A stretch of 64,000 bases of DNA. Source: Sternotherus odoratus (taxonomy: Eukaryota > Chordata > Testudines > Kinosternidae). Location of the stretch: NCBI GenBank assembly GCA_032164245.1, contig JAVMKO010000002.1, forward strand, positions 89,913,340 through 89,977,339, read 5' to 3'. The notes under the pieces were generated by a model. It made no database searches and was not told the origin of the DNA. It worked only from the letters and a program-made list of their open reading frames with translations. Shown here one piece after another: positions 10,221 through 22,200 of the stretch. Position 1 is the stretch's first letter, and each line of letters opens with the position of its first letter. The position numbers and the translations under genes are program-made.

Positions 10221-13200
10221 GTAGGGCCCGGGCCGGGGCCGGGCTGGGGGCTGCCGCCGCGCCGGGCCCTGACTCCCGCTCCTTTGCTTTCCAGAGGGCG
10301 CTGAACTCCTACTTCGAGCCGCCCGTGGACCCGCAAGACGCGGGCGGGAGGCCCCAGGGCCGCGCCCCGCCGGACACCTGGTGAGCGAGGGGGCGGGACA
10401 GGGTGGGACTCAAGCTGGCAAGGGGAGGGGGGGGGGGACAGCCGGGCCCAGCATATGGACTATCAGGGTTGGAAGGGACCTCAGGAGTCATCCAGTCCAA
10501 GCCCCTGCTCAAAGCGGGACCAACCCCAATTAAATCATCCCAGCCAGGGATTTGTCAAGCCCGACCTTAAAAACCTCTAAGGAAGGAGATTCCACCACCT
10601 CCCTAGGTAACCCTTTCCAGTGTTTCACCACCCTCCTAGTGAAGAAGTTTTTCCTAATAGTCAGCCTAAACCTCCCCCGCTGCAACTTGAGACCATTTCT
10701 CCTTGTTCTGTCATCTGGTACCACTGAGAACTGGCTAGATCTTTAGAACCCCCTTTCAGGTAGTTGAAAGCAGCCATCAAATCTCCCCTCAGTCCTCTCT
10801 TCTGCAGACTAAACAATCCCAGTTCTCTCAGCCTCTCCTCATAAGTCATGTGCTGTAGCCCCCTAATCATTTTTGCTGCTCTCCACTGGAGTCTTTCCAA
10901 TTTTTCCACATCCTTCTGGTAGTGTAGGCCCCAAAATTTGACACAGTACTCCAGATGAGGCCTCACCAATGCTGAATAGAGAGAAATGATCAGGTCCCTC
11001 GATCTGCTGGCAACGCTGCCCCTACTTTTACAGCCCAAAATGCCATTAGCCTTCTTGGCAACAAGGGCACACTGTTGACTCTTATCCAGTTTCTCATCCA
11101 CTGTAACCGCTAGGTCCTTTTCTGCAGAACTGCTGCCTAGCTATTCGGTCCCTAGTCTAGCGGTGCATGGGCTGCTTCTGTCCTAAATGCAGGATTCTGC
11201 ACTTGTCCTTGTTGAACCTCATTAGATTTCTATTGGCCCTCTAATTTCCTCTACTTTGTCTAGGTCCCTCTGTATCCTATCCATACTCTCCAGCATATCT
11301 ACCACTCCTCCCAGTTTAGTGTCATCTGCAAACTTGTTGAGGGTGCAATCCATGCCATTCTCCAGATAATTAATGCATCTTCCTCATCTGCCTCACTCCC
11401 CCCTTGGCCAGTGCTCCTTCCCAAAGTCATAGGGCATCTCAAATCCACCCCGTGTGAGGCGCTCGGGCTCTGATTGTCCCTTCTTCCCCTGCATCTGTGC
11501 ATCATGTGTCTGACCATGTGCTGCCTACCCGAAAGCCCGGTTTGTTTAATTGTTTCATGGATAATGTGTGGACTCCCTTAGAATCATAGATGATTAGGGT
11601 TGGAAGAGACCTCAGGATGTCATCTAGTCCAGTCCCCTGCTCAGGACTAGCCCCAACTAACTCATCCCAGCCAGGGCTTTGTCAAGCCGGGCCTTAAAAA
11701 CCTCTACAGATGGGGATTCCACCACCTCCTAAGGTAACCCATTGTAGTGCTTCACCACCCACCTAGTCAAATAGTGTTTCCTAATATCCAACCTAGACCT
11801 CCCCCAATGCAACTTGAGAGCACTGCTTCTTGTTCTGTCATCTGCCACCACGGAGAACAGCCGAGCTCCATCCTCTTCTGGAACCCCCCTTCAGGTAGTT
11901 GAAGGCTGCTGTCAAACCCCCTCCCCCCAACTCATTTTTTCTGCAGACTAAATAAGCCCCGTTCCCTCAGCCTTTCCTCTTAAGTCATGTGCCTCAAACC
12001 CCTAAAAAATTTCATCCTTTGGGGGCTCCAAAACTGGACGCAAAAAAGATGTGGCCTCACCAGTTCTGAGTAGAGAGCAACAATCACTTCCCTCAATCTG
12101 CTGGCAATGCTCATGCTAATGCAGCCCAGTATGCGGTTAGCCTTCTTGGCAACAAGGGCGCACTGTTCACTCATATCCAGCTTCTCATCCACTGTAATCC
12201 CTAGGTCCTTTTCTGCAGAACTGCCATTTAGTCAGTCAGTCCCCCGCCTGTAGCAGTGCATGGGCTTCTTCTGTCCTAAGTGCAGGACTCTTCACTTGTC
12301 CTTGTTGAACCTCATCAGATTTTTTTTTGGCCCAATCCTCCAATTTGTCTACGTGCCTCTGGACCTTATCCCTACCCTCCAGCATATCTACCTCTCCCCA
12401 TCTTAGTGTCATCTGTGAATTTGCTGAGAGTGCAATCCATCCCATCATCTAGATCATTAATGAAGACGTCGAACAAAACTGGCCCCAGGACCCACCCCTG
12501 GGGCACTGCTTGATACCGGCTGCCACCTAGACGCAGAGCCATTGATCACTACCCGTTGAGCCTGACATAAGAACATAAGAACGGCCATACTGGGTCAGAC
12601 CAAAGGTCCATCTAGCCCAGCATCCTGTCTACCGACAGTGGCCAATGCCATGTGCCCCGGAGTGAGTGAACCTAACAGGTATGATCGAGCGATCTCTCTC
12701 CTGCCATCCATCACCCCCCTCTGACAGACAGAGGCTAGGGACACCATTCATTACCCATCCCGGCTAATAGCCATTTATGGACTTAGCCTCCATGAATTTA
12801 TCCAGCTCTCTTTTAAACCCTGTTATAGTCCTAGCCTTCACAGCCTCCTCAGGTAAGGAGTTCACAGGTTGACTGTGCGCTGTGTGAAGAAGAACTTCCT
12901 TTTATTTGTTTTAAACCTGCTGCATGCCAATTTCATTGAGTGGCCCCTAGTTCTTCTATTTTGGGAACAAGTAAATAACTTTTCCTTATCTACTTCCTCC
13001 ACACCACTCATAATTTTATATACCTCTATCATATCCCCCCTTAGTCTCCTCTTTTCCAAGCTAAAAAGTCCTAGCCTCTTTAATCTCTCTTCATATGGGA
13101 CCCGTTCCAAACCCCTAATAATTTTAGTTGCCCTTCTCTGAACCTTTTCTAGTACCAGTATGTCCTTTTTGAGATGAGGAGACCACATTTGTACGCAGTA

Positions 13201-16200
13201 TTCAAGATGTGGGCGCACCATGGATTTGTATAAGGGCAATAAGATATTCTCCGACTTATTCTCTATCCCTTTTTAAATGATTCCTAACATCCTGTTTGCT
13301 TTTTTGACTGCCGCTGCACACTGCGTGGATGCCTTCAGAGAACTATCCACAATGACTCCCAGGTCTTTTTCCTGATTGGTTGTAGCTAAATTAGCCCCCA
13401 TCATATTGTATGTATAGTTGGGGTTATTTTTTCCAATGTGCATTACTTTACATTTATCCACATTAAATTTCATTTGCCATTTTGTTGCCCAATCACTTCG
13501 TTTAGTGAGATCTTTTTGAAGTTCTTCACAGTCTGCTTTGGTCCTTACTACTTTGAGCAGTTTAGTATCCTCTGCAAACTTTGCCACATCACTGTTTACC
13601 CCTTCCTCCAAATCATTTATAAATAAGTTGAATAGGATCGGTCCCAGGACTGACTCTTGGGGAACACCACTAGTTACCCCTCTCCATTCTGAAAAAGTTC
13701 CATTTATTCCTACCCTTTGTTCCCTGTCTTTTAACCAGTTTTCAATCCATGAGAAGATCTTCCCTCTTATCCCATGGCAGCTTAATTTACGTAAGAGCCT
13801 TTGGTGAGGGACCTTGTCAAAGGCTTTCTGGAAATCTAAGTACACTATGTCCACCGGATCCCCCTTGTCCACATGTTTGTTGACCCCTTCAAAGAACTCT
13901 AATAGATTAGTAAGACACGATTTCCCTTTGCAGAAACCATGTTGACTTTTGCCCAACAATTTATGCTCTTCTATGTGTCTGACAATTTTATTCTTTACTA
14001 TTGTTTCAACTAATTTTCCCGGTACGGACGTTAGACTGACTGGTCTGTAATTGCCAGGATCACTGACAATCTAGCTAGCTTTCTATCCACCTTATAGTCC
14101 ATTCATCCAATCCATCTTTGCTGGCAAGAATACTGTGGGAGACTGTATCAAAAGCTTTGCTAAAGTCAAGGTACATCACATCCACCACTTTCCCCATATC
14201 CACAGAGCCAATTATCTCCATCATAAAGGGCAATTGGGTTGGTCAGGCACATAGGTCATTACTTTAACTATGTTAATCTAAATTCACATAAGAGGGTATC
14301 CCAGTGTAACTTTCCCACATAGACAAAGCCTGATACATTTTTGCTAAAAAAATTTCACTGTCAGTTCCGTGTTAGGGCTTGTCCTCACTACGGCAGGGAA
14401 GCATCGATCTTTTGGCGATCAATTTATCGCGTCTCGTCAAGACGCAATAAATCAATCGCCAGCAGCTCCCCCGTCGACTCCAGAAGTCCAGCTCGTCAAG
14501 AGGCGCAAGCTGGAGTCGACGGGAGAGCGCGCTGCCGACCGCTGCCACCGTGAGGAAGGCAGGTTTGTCGGCTGTAGAGACGCCGATTTCAGCTACATTA
14601 TTAATGTAGCTGAAATTACGTATCTACAGTCGATTTCCCCCCCAGTGGAGACCAGCCCTTAGACTAGATGAAGCACAGGTTGACAACTGGAGGTTAGAGG
14701 TCCTGTCTTCACAATACATTTGTTTTGCCTAAGCGGTATGATTAAATCCCATAGTGTCCCCAACTTTCCTAAAAGACCATTTGATCTTGTCTTGCCGGTT
14801 TTGATGGGGACAAGCTGTGCTATAGCCTTTTTCTTTATTGCAGGAACTTGAATTGGAGCACACCTTTTTAACAAGGTTCTGAGCATAGTTTGCTCCCAGT
14901 CACACAAGAAAACTCAAGTCAGATGGCAATACAATCTCTGTACTACGTAGAAGCATGCTGGTTAATCTTAGTAAAGTTTGTAGTGTAGGGCCATACTCTT
15001 TGAAACACTGAAGACTGGGGTGCTTCTTCCCAAAGACATATGACAAAATAGACAGTCATTAATATTTTAGAGGTGGTGTACACACACAGAGGAGTCACAG
15101 TAGTTTCAGAACATAGACATCAAACTAGGTGCCCATTATTTCTTTTTCCAGTATTAAACGTGCTCAAATACTTTCATGTATCCTGAGATTCACCTTGGTG
15201 ATTAAAAGGTTTGGAGAGAATTTAAATTAGTTGTGTTAAACTGGTTTAATTTAAATCAGAATCAAGCTTAACTTAACTTAAATCAGAATCAAGCCCTTGT
15301 GTCTGCATTGAAAAAGAAAAACATTAATTACACCTACCTACTAACCACACCATGTGATTGTCTCATATGTTCTCAGTCAATGTATTTATCTTAAATGTTT
15401 TTAAATTAGAGAGTAAAATGTGCTAGCTTTTTGCAGTATGTTCAACAATAGGTTTTTAGTTGGGGAGATCTAAAAATGACTTGCTCTAGAAGATGGATGT
15501 TACTCCAGGGGAATTCTCAGTTCACTGAAAGCAAAATTGTAAATATTCTTTCTAGTATTGACCTGACTGCTGATGTTACTACTAGTAGTGCTGGACTCAA
15601 CAATGCAGACTGCAGGCAACAAGATGACAGCAGGTTCTCTTTACTTACCTGGAATATTGATGGTCTGGATCTAGGAAATCAACAAGACAGAGCTAGAGGA
15701 GTCTGCTCTTATATAGCATTGTAAGTATTGTTATCTCCTTTATAAGTCAGTTCAATATTTAGACTTGTAAGTATTGTATCTTATTTTAAGTATCTATAGG
15801 ATGTATACCCTCCAAAGTATCCAAGCACCAAATACAGAAATACTATATGACAGAAATTTCGTAATGTGTGTAATCCTAAACTAACTTGATTAAAATCTGT
15901 GATCTAGTTGGCCAAAAGAGGTTCTGAACCTACTCTCCCAATATATGCAGGATTTGGTACTAAAAGCCTTTTTGCCAGCTAGTCACTGTAACATATAACT
16001 TTTTTTTAAAATAAGTATAATTGATATTAAATGTCTAGCTATAGTAATGAGTCAGGAAGTTGTGGGATTGAAATAATAGATTATAACATCAGGAAATGCA
16101 AATGTTGTGCTTCTAGTGACAGTATTAACAGCTTTTGCGTATTGGGTGAGTCGCTTAGCGTCAGTGTGGACGAGTAGTTACGAGTTACGTTACTGCGCTC

Positions 16201-19200
16201 TGATTGACCTCTGGAAATACCCCATAATCCCCTTAAGCCAAGTGGCTTCTCTTTCTTTTGTTGTGGAATCACTGCAGGAATGCGGAAGTCCCTTTACAGA
16301 GCTGTGTTTGACAGTGGCTGCTTGTCTGCAATGGGGCAAAGCAAACCTTTATTGGGAGAGGCAGGAGGGTTGGGGGGTCTGAATTTACAAGACAGCGTGC
16401 TGACACTCTCAGCACTCCAAAAACCCACTCACTCTCTTCCTCCCCCACATACACACAACACACTCCACCTCACTGCCCCTCATTTGAAAAGCACGTTGCA
16501 GCCACTTGAATGCTTGGATAGCTTCCCATAATGCACCACTCCTAATGCCACTGCAAATGCCGCAAATGTGGCCACACCAATGCGCTTGCAGTTGTCAGTG
16601 TGGACAGACTGGAGCACTTTCCCTGGTGTGCTCTCCGAAGGCTGGTTTAACCCAAAATGCTCTACAGCTTCAAGAGTAGCCAACCCCTAAGACAAAGCAC
16701 AAAAAGGTCACTCACAAAAGGAAAAACAGGGATACAAAATCCTGATTATGAATAAAGTGGCTGAGTTGGCATTATTGTTCTTCTGTTTCTATATTACTTG
16801 TAATTTCAACTGTGCAATCTGAACATGGCATTAAACATGGGGGTTGCATTTATTGCATTCCAAATTCTTTTAACTAAATAGTCCCATTGCATTGGAGACA
16901 TTTGTTCTTTGGTGAGGTGAGTGGGGTTGGGGAACAGGGAGTTCCCACCTTAAAAATGCTGCTGTTCAACAATCTTCAGTTGGTCTATTGTGATGGCTTT
17001 GCAGTGGAAAACTTTAGAACCATTTGTGTAAAATGAAAAACCTAAAATTTGCAGGATAGGTAGAATGCAGTAAAAATTGTGAAGATGCACTAAAACTGCT
17101 GAGTTGATTTTTTTTTATTTTTTATTTTTTTTTTTTTTTTAGTTAAATCAGTGCAAACCTGTAAAATGGATGGATTTACACACAAACAAGTATAATCCTT
17201 GCCTATATTGGTTTAGCTTAATATTGTAATTTAGGAGTGCAAACTAAACTAATTTAAGTAAATATTAACCCTTTAGATGTATTTAAATTGGCTTATGAGA
17301 TCCGTTTTAAATTGATAACTGGTGCAATTTTTTGTGGATAAACAAGGCCCTATGTCTTCCCTTCATGCAGATTATCCCAGTACCAAACCCTGTACCTGCT
17401 CAGAGCATGTTTACATAAAAATAGTGACAGGCTACTGCATGTGTCCTGTCTACATGAATGCTCCCAGTGTTGCTAGTAACAGCAGAGACACTGATAGTAG
17501 TGCAACAGAAAGAGATTTTTTTTAAAAGGTCTAGTGTAGACAAGGCTAAGGAGAACAATTGTCCTTTACCTGTCAGTCTGGACTGGAAGGTTGGGTGTTG
17601 ATATCACAAAGGTGATAGGTCTTAATTGGACTCTTCTAGAAATCTTAGGGCTTCTAAATGTGTTCTGAAGCTATGTTTTCAGTCACTAACAACAAACTTA
17701 AATTCCCCCACATTCATAAAATTAGACACATGCATAGATGTTTGCGAGATCCAGATCTATGTGAGGAATTAGGTCCCCTTATTAGTAACTTGTTGGTAAA
17801 ATACAGATTTGAATCTTATTTTTCCTTCCAAATATGGTGGCATGTTTACATGCCAACAAATGTGACAGAGCTTCTTTGGAAACCATCATAGCCACTTCAT
17901 GTCTTTAAAAAAACCCAGCCCTACACCCAAAACCTTACTCTGTTTACATTTAGCATTGCAATGCAAAAAACTGTCATCTTTAAAAGTTATATTGTAAACT
18001 TGTCTTGCTGATTTCAGGTACAGTCCAGATGTGGTGTTTTTACAGGAGGTTATTCCACCATACTTCAGTTACCTACAGAAGAGAGCAGTCAGTTATACAA
18101 TCATTCCAGGTAAAAAAGGAAGGCCTAAATATTTGAGAACTCTGCTTCAAGTGGATAGAAGCAGCAAAAAATGTTGTTTTTTACTTGCTAGCTTGTTAAT
18201 ATCCCTCTGACCATTGATAGAAGTTGAAAGGAAAAACAAGGGGAAGGATTCAGAGAAATGGAGTTCCTTGGCTTCTAAACTCTGGAATCTAGTTTAATGC
18301 AAATTATAAAGGAATATATTAATGGTCACTTTCTTCTGACTTTTTTCTTTTAGAAAGACAGTTTTTAAGATTGACAGAGTTAAAATTAATTCATTTTTCT
18401 GATCCTTCACTATTACTGAAAATAGCTAGATGTTTAGGATAAGAAATGTGCACCCTGAAAAGATCTCTGTGAAAATATATAATTCTTCTGTATGAAGGGA
18501 TGGATGAATATGGTGCATACAGCACTGAACTTTTCTTTCCTTTTCTTATTCCTCTTTAGGTAATATAGATGGTTATTTCACTGCCATAATGCTGAAAAAA
18601 TCAAGAGTGAAGTTTTTAAGGCAAGAAATAATACCTTTCCCAACAACCTCCATGATGAGAAACCTATTAGTTGTGCATGTAAGTGGGTCACTATATGTTA
18701 CAAAGCAGTTGAATGTCTAACTTAAGGTGACAAATCTTTGTTACTCTGGAGTTAAGGTTGTAAATATGGGTACTAATTTGAAGGGGAAAAGCATCAACAG
18801 ATAATTATAATTTAAGAGAAAAAATAACATGGTGTGATATTACTCCATTCTCCTGTACCATTCCCAACCCACCATGTGTCACCTACTCAGAGATTATCCC
18901 TCACTCAACGCTCCCGCAACAAGAATGACCTTCAGTATTATACTTCTTCGGTTCATATGCATACCAAAGATCTATGAAATTCCATTGCACCTTCTCATTA
19001 AATTTTCCCCACATCAGACACACTACTTGTTTTAACCATTTAAATGGTTAAACTCCTATCCTGTGTTAAGTCTGTTCTGCTATGGGCTTCTTAAACCTCA
19101 AATACTCTTGCTATTAGTCTGAGTAAGCCAAGAATAGGTGTTGTCATAAGTGTGGAGTGTTGTCTTGCCTGCGTGGGGTTAATGTTACCTGAGAGGGCAG

Positions 19201-22200
19201 TTTCATCAGAGGAGTCTGGCTAGACACAGAGAGACCAGGAAGTGGAGTTCAGTTCAGTCTGGGCTTTGGATTGACTCAGGACCCTTTGTCCAGCTGTGGA
19301 CCCCCAACCTTGTCCTTTCCCTGTATGTCTTTATAACTAGCTAAAACAGTAAGTAAGATTGTACCCTGCATAAACATGCATTCAATCTTTGGTGTACCTA
19401 TCTGTGTAGTTGTTTTTTTTTTGGGGGGGGGGGGGGGGAAGAGTTGGTTTATGCAAGAAGATTGAAGTTAGAAAATCCTATACCTGTGTAGTGTATTAAT
19501 TGTATGCATGTTCTTTTCTTTATTAAATTTTTTATACCTATGAGAATTGTCTGGTAATTCTAGTAAAGTGATCTGAGCCTTGAATCTGGGAATCTCACAG
19601 AGAGTGAGATCGGAGTGCTGTGGCTACCTTGCCTTGGGCTATCAGGGAGAAGGAAACAACGTTGAGGGTCCCTTTTTCTCAGGGAGAGAAAAAGGGGGTT
19701 TGGGGGAGTCCAGGTACCCCTCTCCAGGGCTTTGGAGATTTACTCGGATGGTGGCAGCTTGGGTTCCCCAATTTCCCAGCTGATAGAGTGTGGGGGTTTG
19801 GAGGTGTGAAGACTTAACTTAGGCTGGGAAGCAGCTTGTAGTTATTTGGTCTGGCATAGAAGAGTCCCTCCTCTGTACCCCAGAGCACAGAGAAAGGGAA
19901 AGGGCACTCTTACAGGTGTATATTTAGTTGTCCTCAGCTGCTGGTAGAACTGCAAAGTATACAAGGTCTGATATGTCCCCAGCTGTAATATGCAGTGGTG
20001 TTGTAGCTGTGTTGGTCCCAGAAAAGGTGGCTGTAGCAATATCTGTTATTAGACCAACTTCTGTTGGTGACGCAGACAAGCTTTCAAGCTTACACCAAGC
20101 TCTTCTTCAGCTCCGGAAAATATACTCAACGGGTATGTCTGCTCTGCAATTAAAACCTGTGGCTACCCAATGTCAGTTGACTCAGACTTGCAGGGCTTAG
20201 GATGCACGGCAGTTTAGTTGCGGTGTAATTTGGGCTCACACTGGAGCCAGGGCTCTAGGACCCTTCAAAGTGGTAGGATCCTAGAGCTTGGGCTGGAGCC
20301 CAGGCCTGAATGTGTACATCTCAATTGAACAGCCCCTTAGCCAAGTCAGCAGGCACAGGCCAGCCCTGGCTTTTAATTGCAGTATAGACATACTCGGAGT
20401 GTCATAGATAAATACAAGGTGGAGCAGATTGTTTAGTATAGGTAATTAACACACATTTCAAGGGACTATTCATGGTGAAGTAGCCTGTTGATACCCCTTC
20501 AGAGGTAGGAGGGAAAGGAAGGGTGGGGGATAGGCATCTGGAGGGAGGCAGGTTATTGGTGGGTTGTAGATAGTTGTAATAAGCCATAAATCCAGCGTCC
20601 ATGGTTCAGTCTGATTTTTAGTGTCTAGCAAAGTCATGCTGCAGTGGTTTTTACCAAAACACCAAGGTAAAGGGTTTGGCTGTTATACTTGCCAGACACA
20701 AGCTTTTTACACAGAGGGAACATAGAATGGTAGGAAAAGAAGGGCAAAGTTAGATTATTTGGGATACTTTCTCTGCATTTATATACTTTAAGAAAACCAA
20801 AACCATCCAGATAATGTAAACTAGAACCTAAACTTTTGACTTTCCTGATATGCGTGTTGGTTTTTAAAAAATACATTTTAATATTTCCCCCTTCAGTTAC
20901 TGATGCATATTTACAACCTTTCTATCTTCCAAATAGTTGTATACACACCTCAGACTTTTTAGAAAAATATTTTGCCTTGGTATATGATAATACATATTAC
21001 ATTTTGAGCAGACTTCTTTCACTTGGGTTGAAGTAGAGGTCAGCATTGGCTTTTTAACTGAAAGCCACCTTCAGCCTAAGTGTACAGTGGTTAGCATGAC
21101 TCTGGAATAAAAAGTTGAAAATTCTGCCCTCATAAAGGAACTCTAAAAAAAGGTTGCCCTTGTCCTGCTCAGTAAAGTGTCCTGAAAGATTTTAGGGTGA
21201 GGAGTATTTCTTGCCATATCTAAGCTGTGAAGTGAGCCGGATTTGACTTAGTTAAAAATCAATGTTAAAGCCTGCTGCTAGCAGCACATTCACTGTCAAA
21301 AGTCTCACTTATGACAGCAGAATTAGAGAGGCCCAATATCAAGTTGTAAATCACTTCTATCCTGTGTAACAGCAGTTTTAACAAGCAGAAGAATATTTGA
21401 ACAGTATGTTTTGTCTTTGGCCTTCAACTGTGCTCTATGATGTATGAGTTAATATTTCTCTCTTTGTCTAACAGGTGACTATATCTGGTAATGAACTCTG
21501 CCTTATGACTTCCCATCTAGAGAGCACAAAAGGTCATGCCAAGGAACGCCTAAACCAACTGAGGCAGGTGTTAAAGGCAATGCAGGAGGCATCAGAGTCA
21601 ACTACCGTTATATTTGGAGGGGATACAAACCTAAGAGACCACGAGGTGAATAGCGGTAAACTGACCACTTAGAATTATTTTGAGCCCAAACCACCATGGT
21701 GAACTCTACTGGGGGGGTTTCTTTCTTCTTTTTATAGGATACAGTTATTTTTACCATAAATCAGTTCTACGTAACAGAGAGGTTGAGCTATCTGCTCTCA
21801 TACATGCACATGCCATCTAGGTTATTTCAACGCAGCAAAGAAAAACCCATGGTTGGCCCATGCAGGCTGACAGGACTCAGCCTGCGGGGCTGTTTCATTG
21901 CTGTGCAGACTTCTGGGCTTAGGCTGGAACTCAAGCTCTGGGATCTTCCCACCTCGTAGGGTGCTATTGCCCGGGCCCTAGCTGCAGCCCAGACATCTAC
22001 ACAGTAATGAAACAGGGCCGAGTAGGTTGGCACAGCCAGTCAGGAGTGTCTAGTTACTGTGTAGACATACCTGTAGTGTCCCCATCCATTAAGTGAAAAA
22101 GTGAAACTGGGACAAGTGAGGTTGCTGCCAAGTAGAAGTTTATGCTTGATTATGCGTGTCTGCTTTGGAGCAATGTTACAGCTGAAGTGACATCAAAATT

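Larger units (their letters stand above)
9620..10420. promoter_or_regulatory. CpG-rich bidirectional promoter of ACOT13 and TDP2
   Basis: GC-rich, CpG-dense DNA covers the space between the divergent first codons (ACOT13 at 9640, TDP2 near 9993) and the first two TDP2 exons. GC boxes sit at 9796-9804 (CCCCGCCCC) and 9902-9911 (GGGGCGGGGC). An inverted CCAAT (ATTGG) is at 9957-9961. TGCGCAGGCGCA at 9971-9982 is one base from the palindromic NRF1 consensus. No TATA box is visible, as expected for a housekeeping CpG-island promoter. Confidence 0.75.

Noticed and set aside
9620..10384. 254-codon plus-strand frame through the TDP2 promoter
   Set aside because: Only its last 28 codons (exon 2) are real coding; the rest is promoter and exon 1 in the wrong frame.
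10661..11101. Independent gene encoding an [10 protein letters not shown] protein
   Set aside because: It is the C-terminal part of CR1 ORF2.
17107..17142. Poly-T run as an antisense retrocopy tail
   Set aside because: No coding sequence or target duplication on either side; a simple homopolymer.
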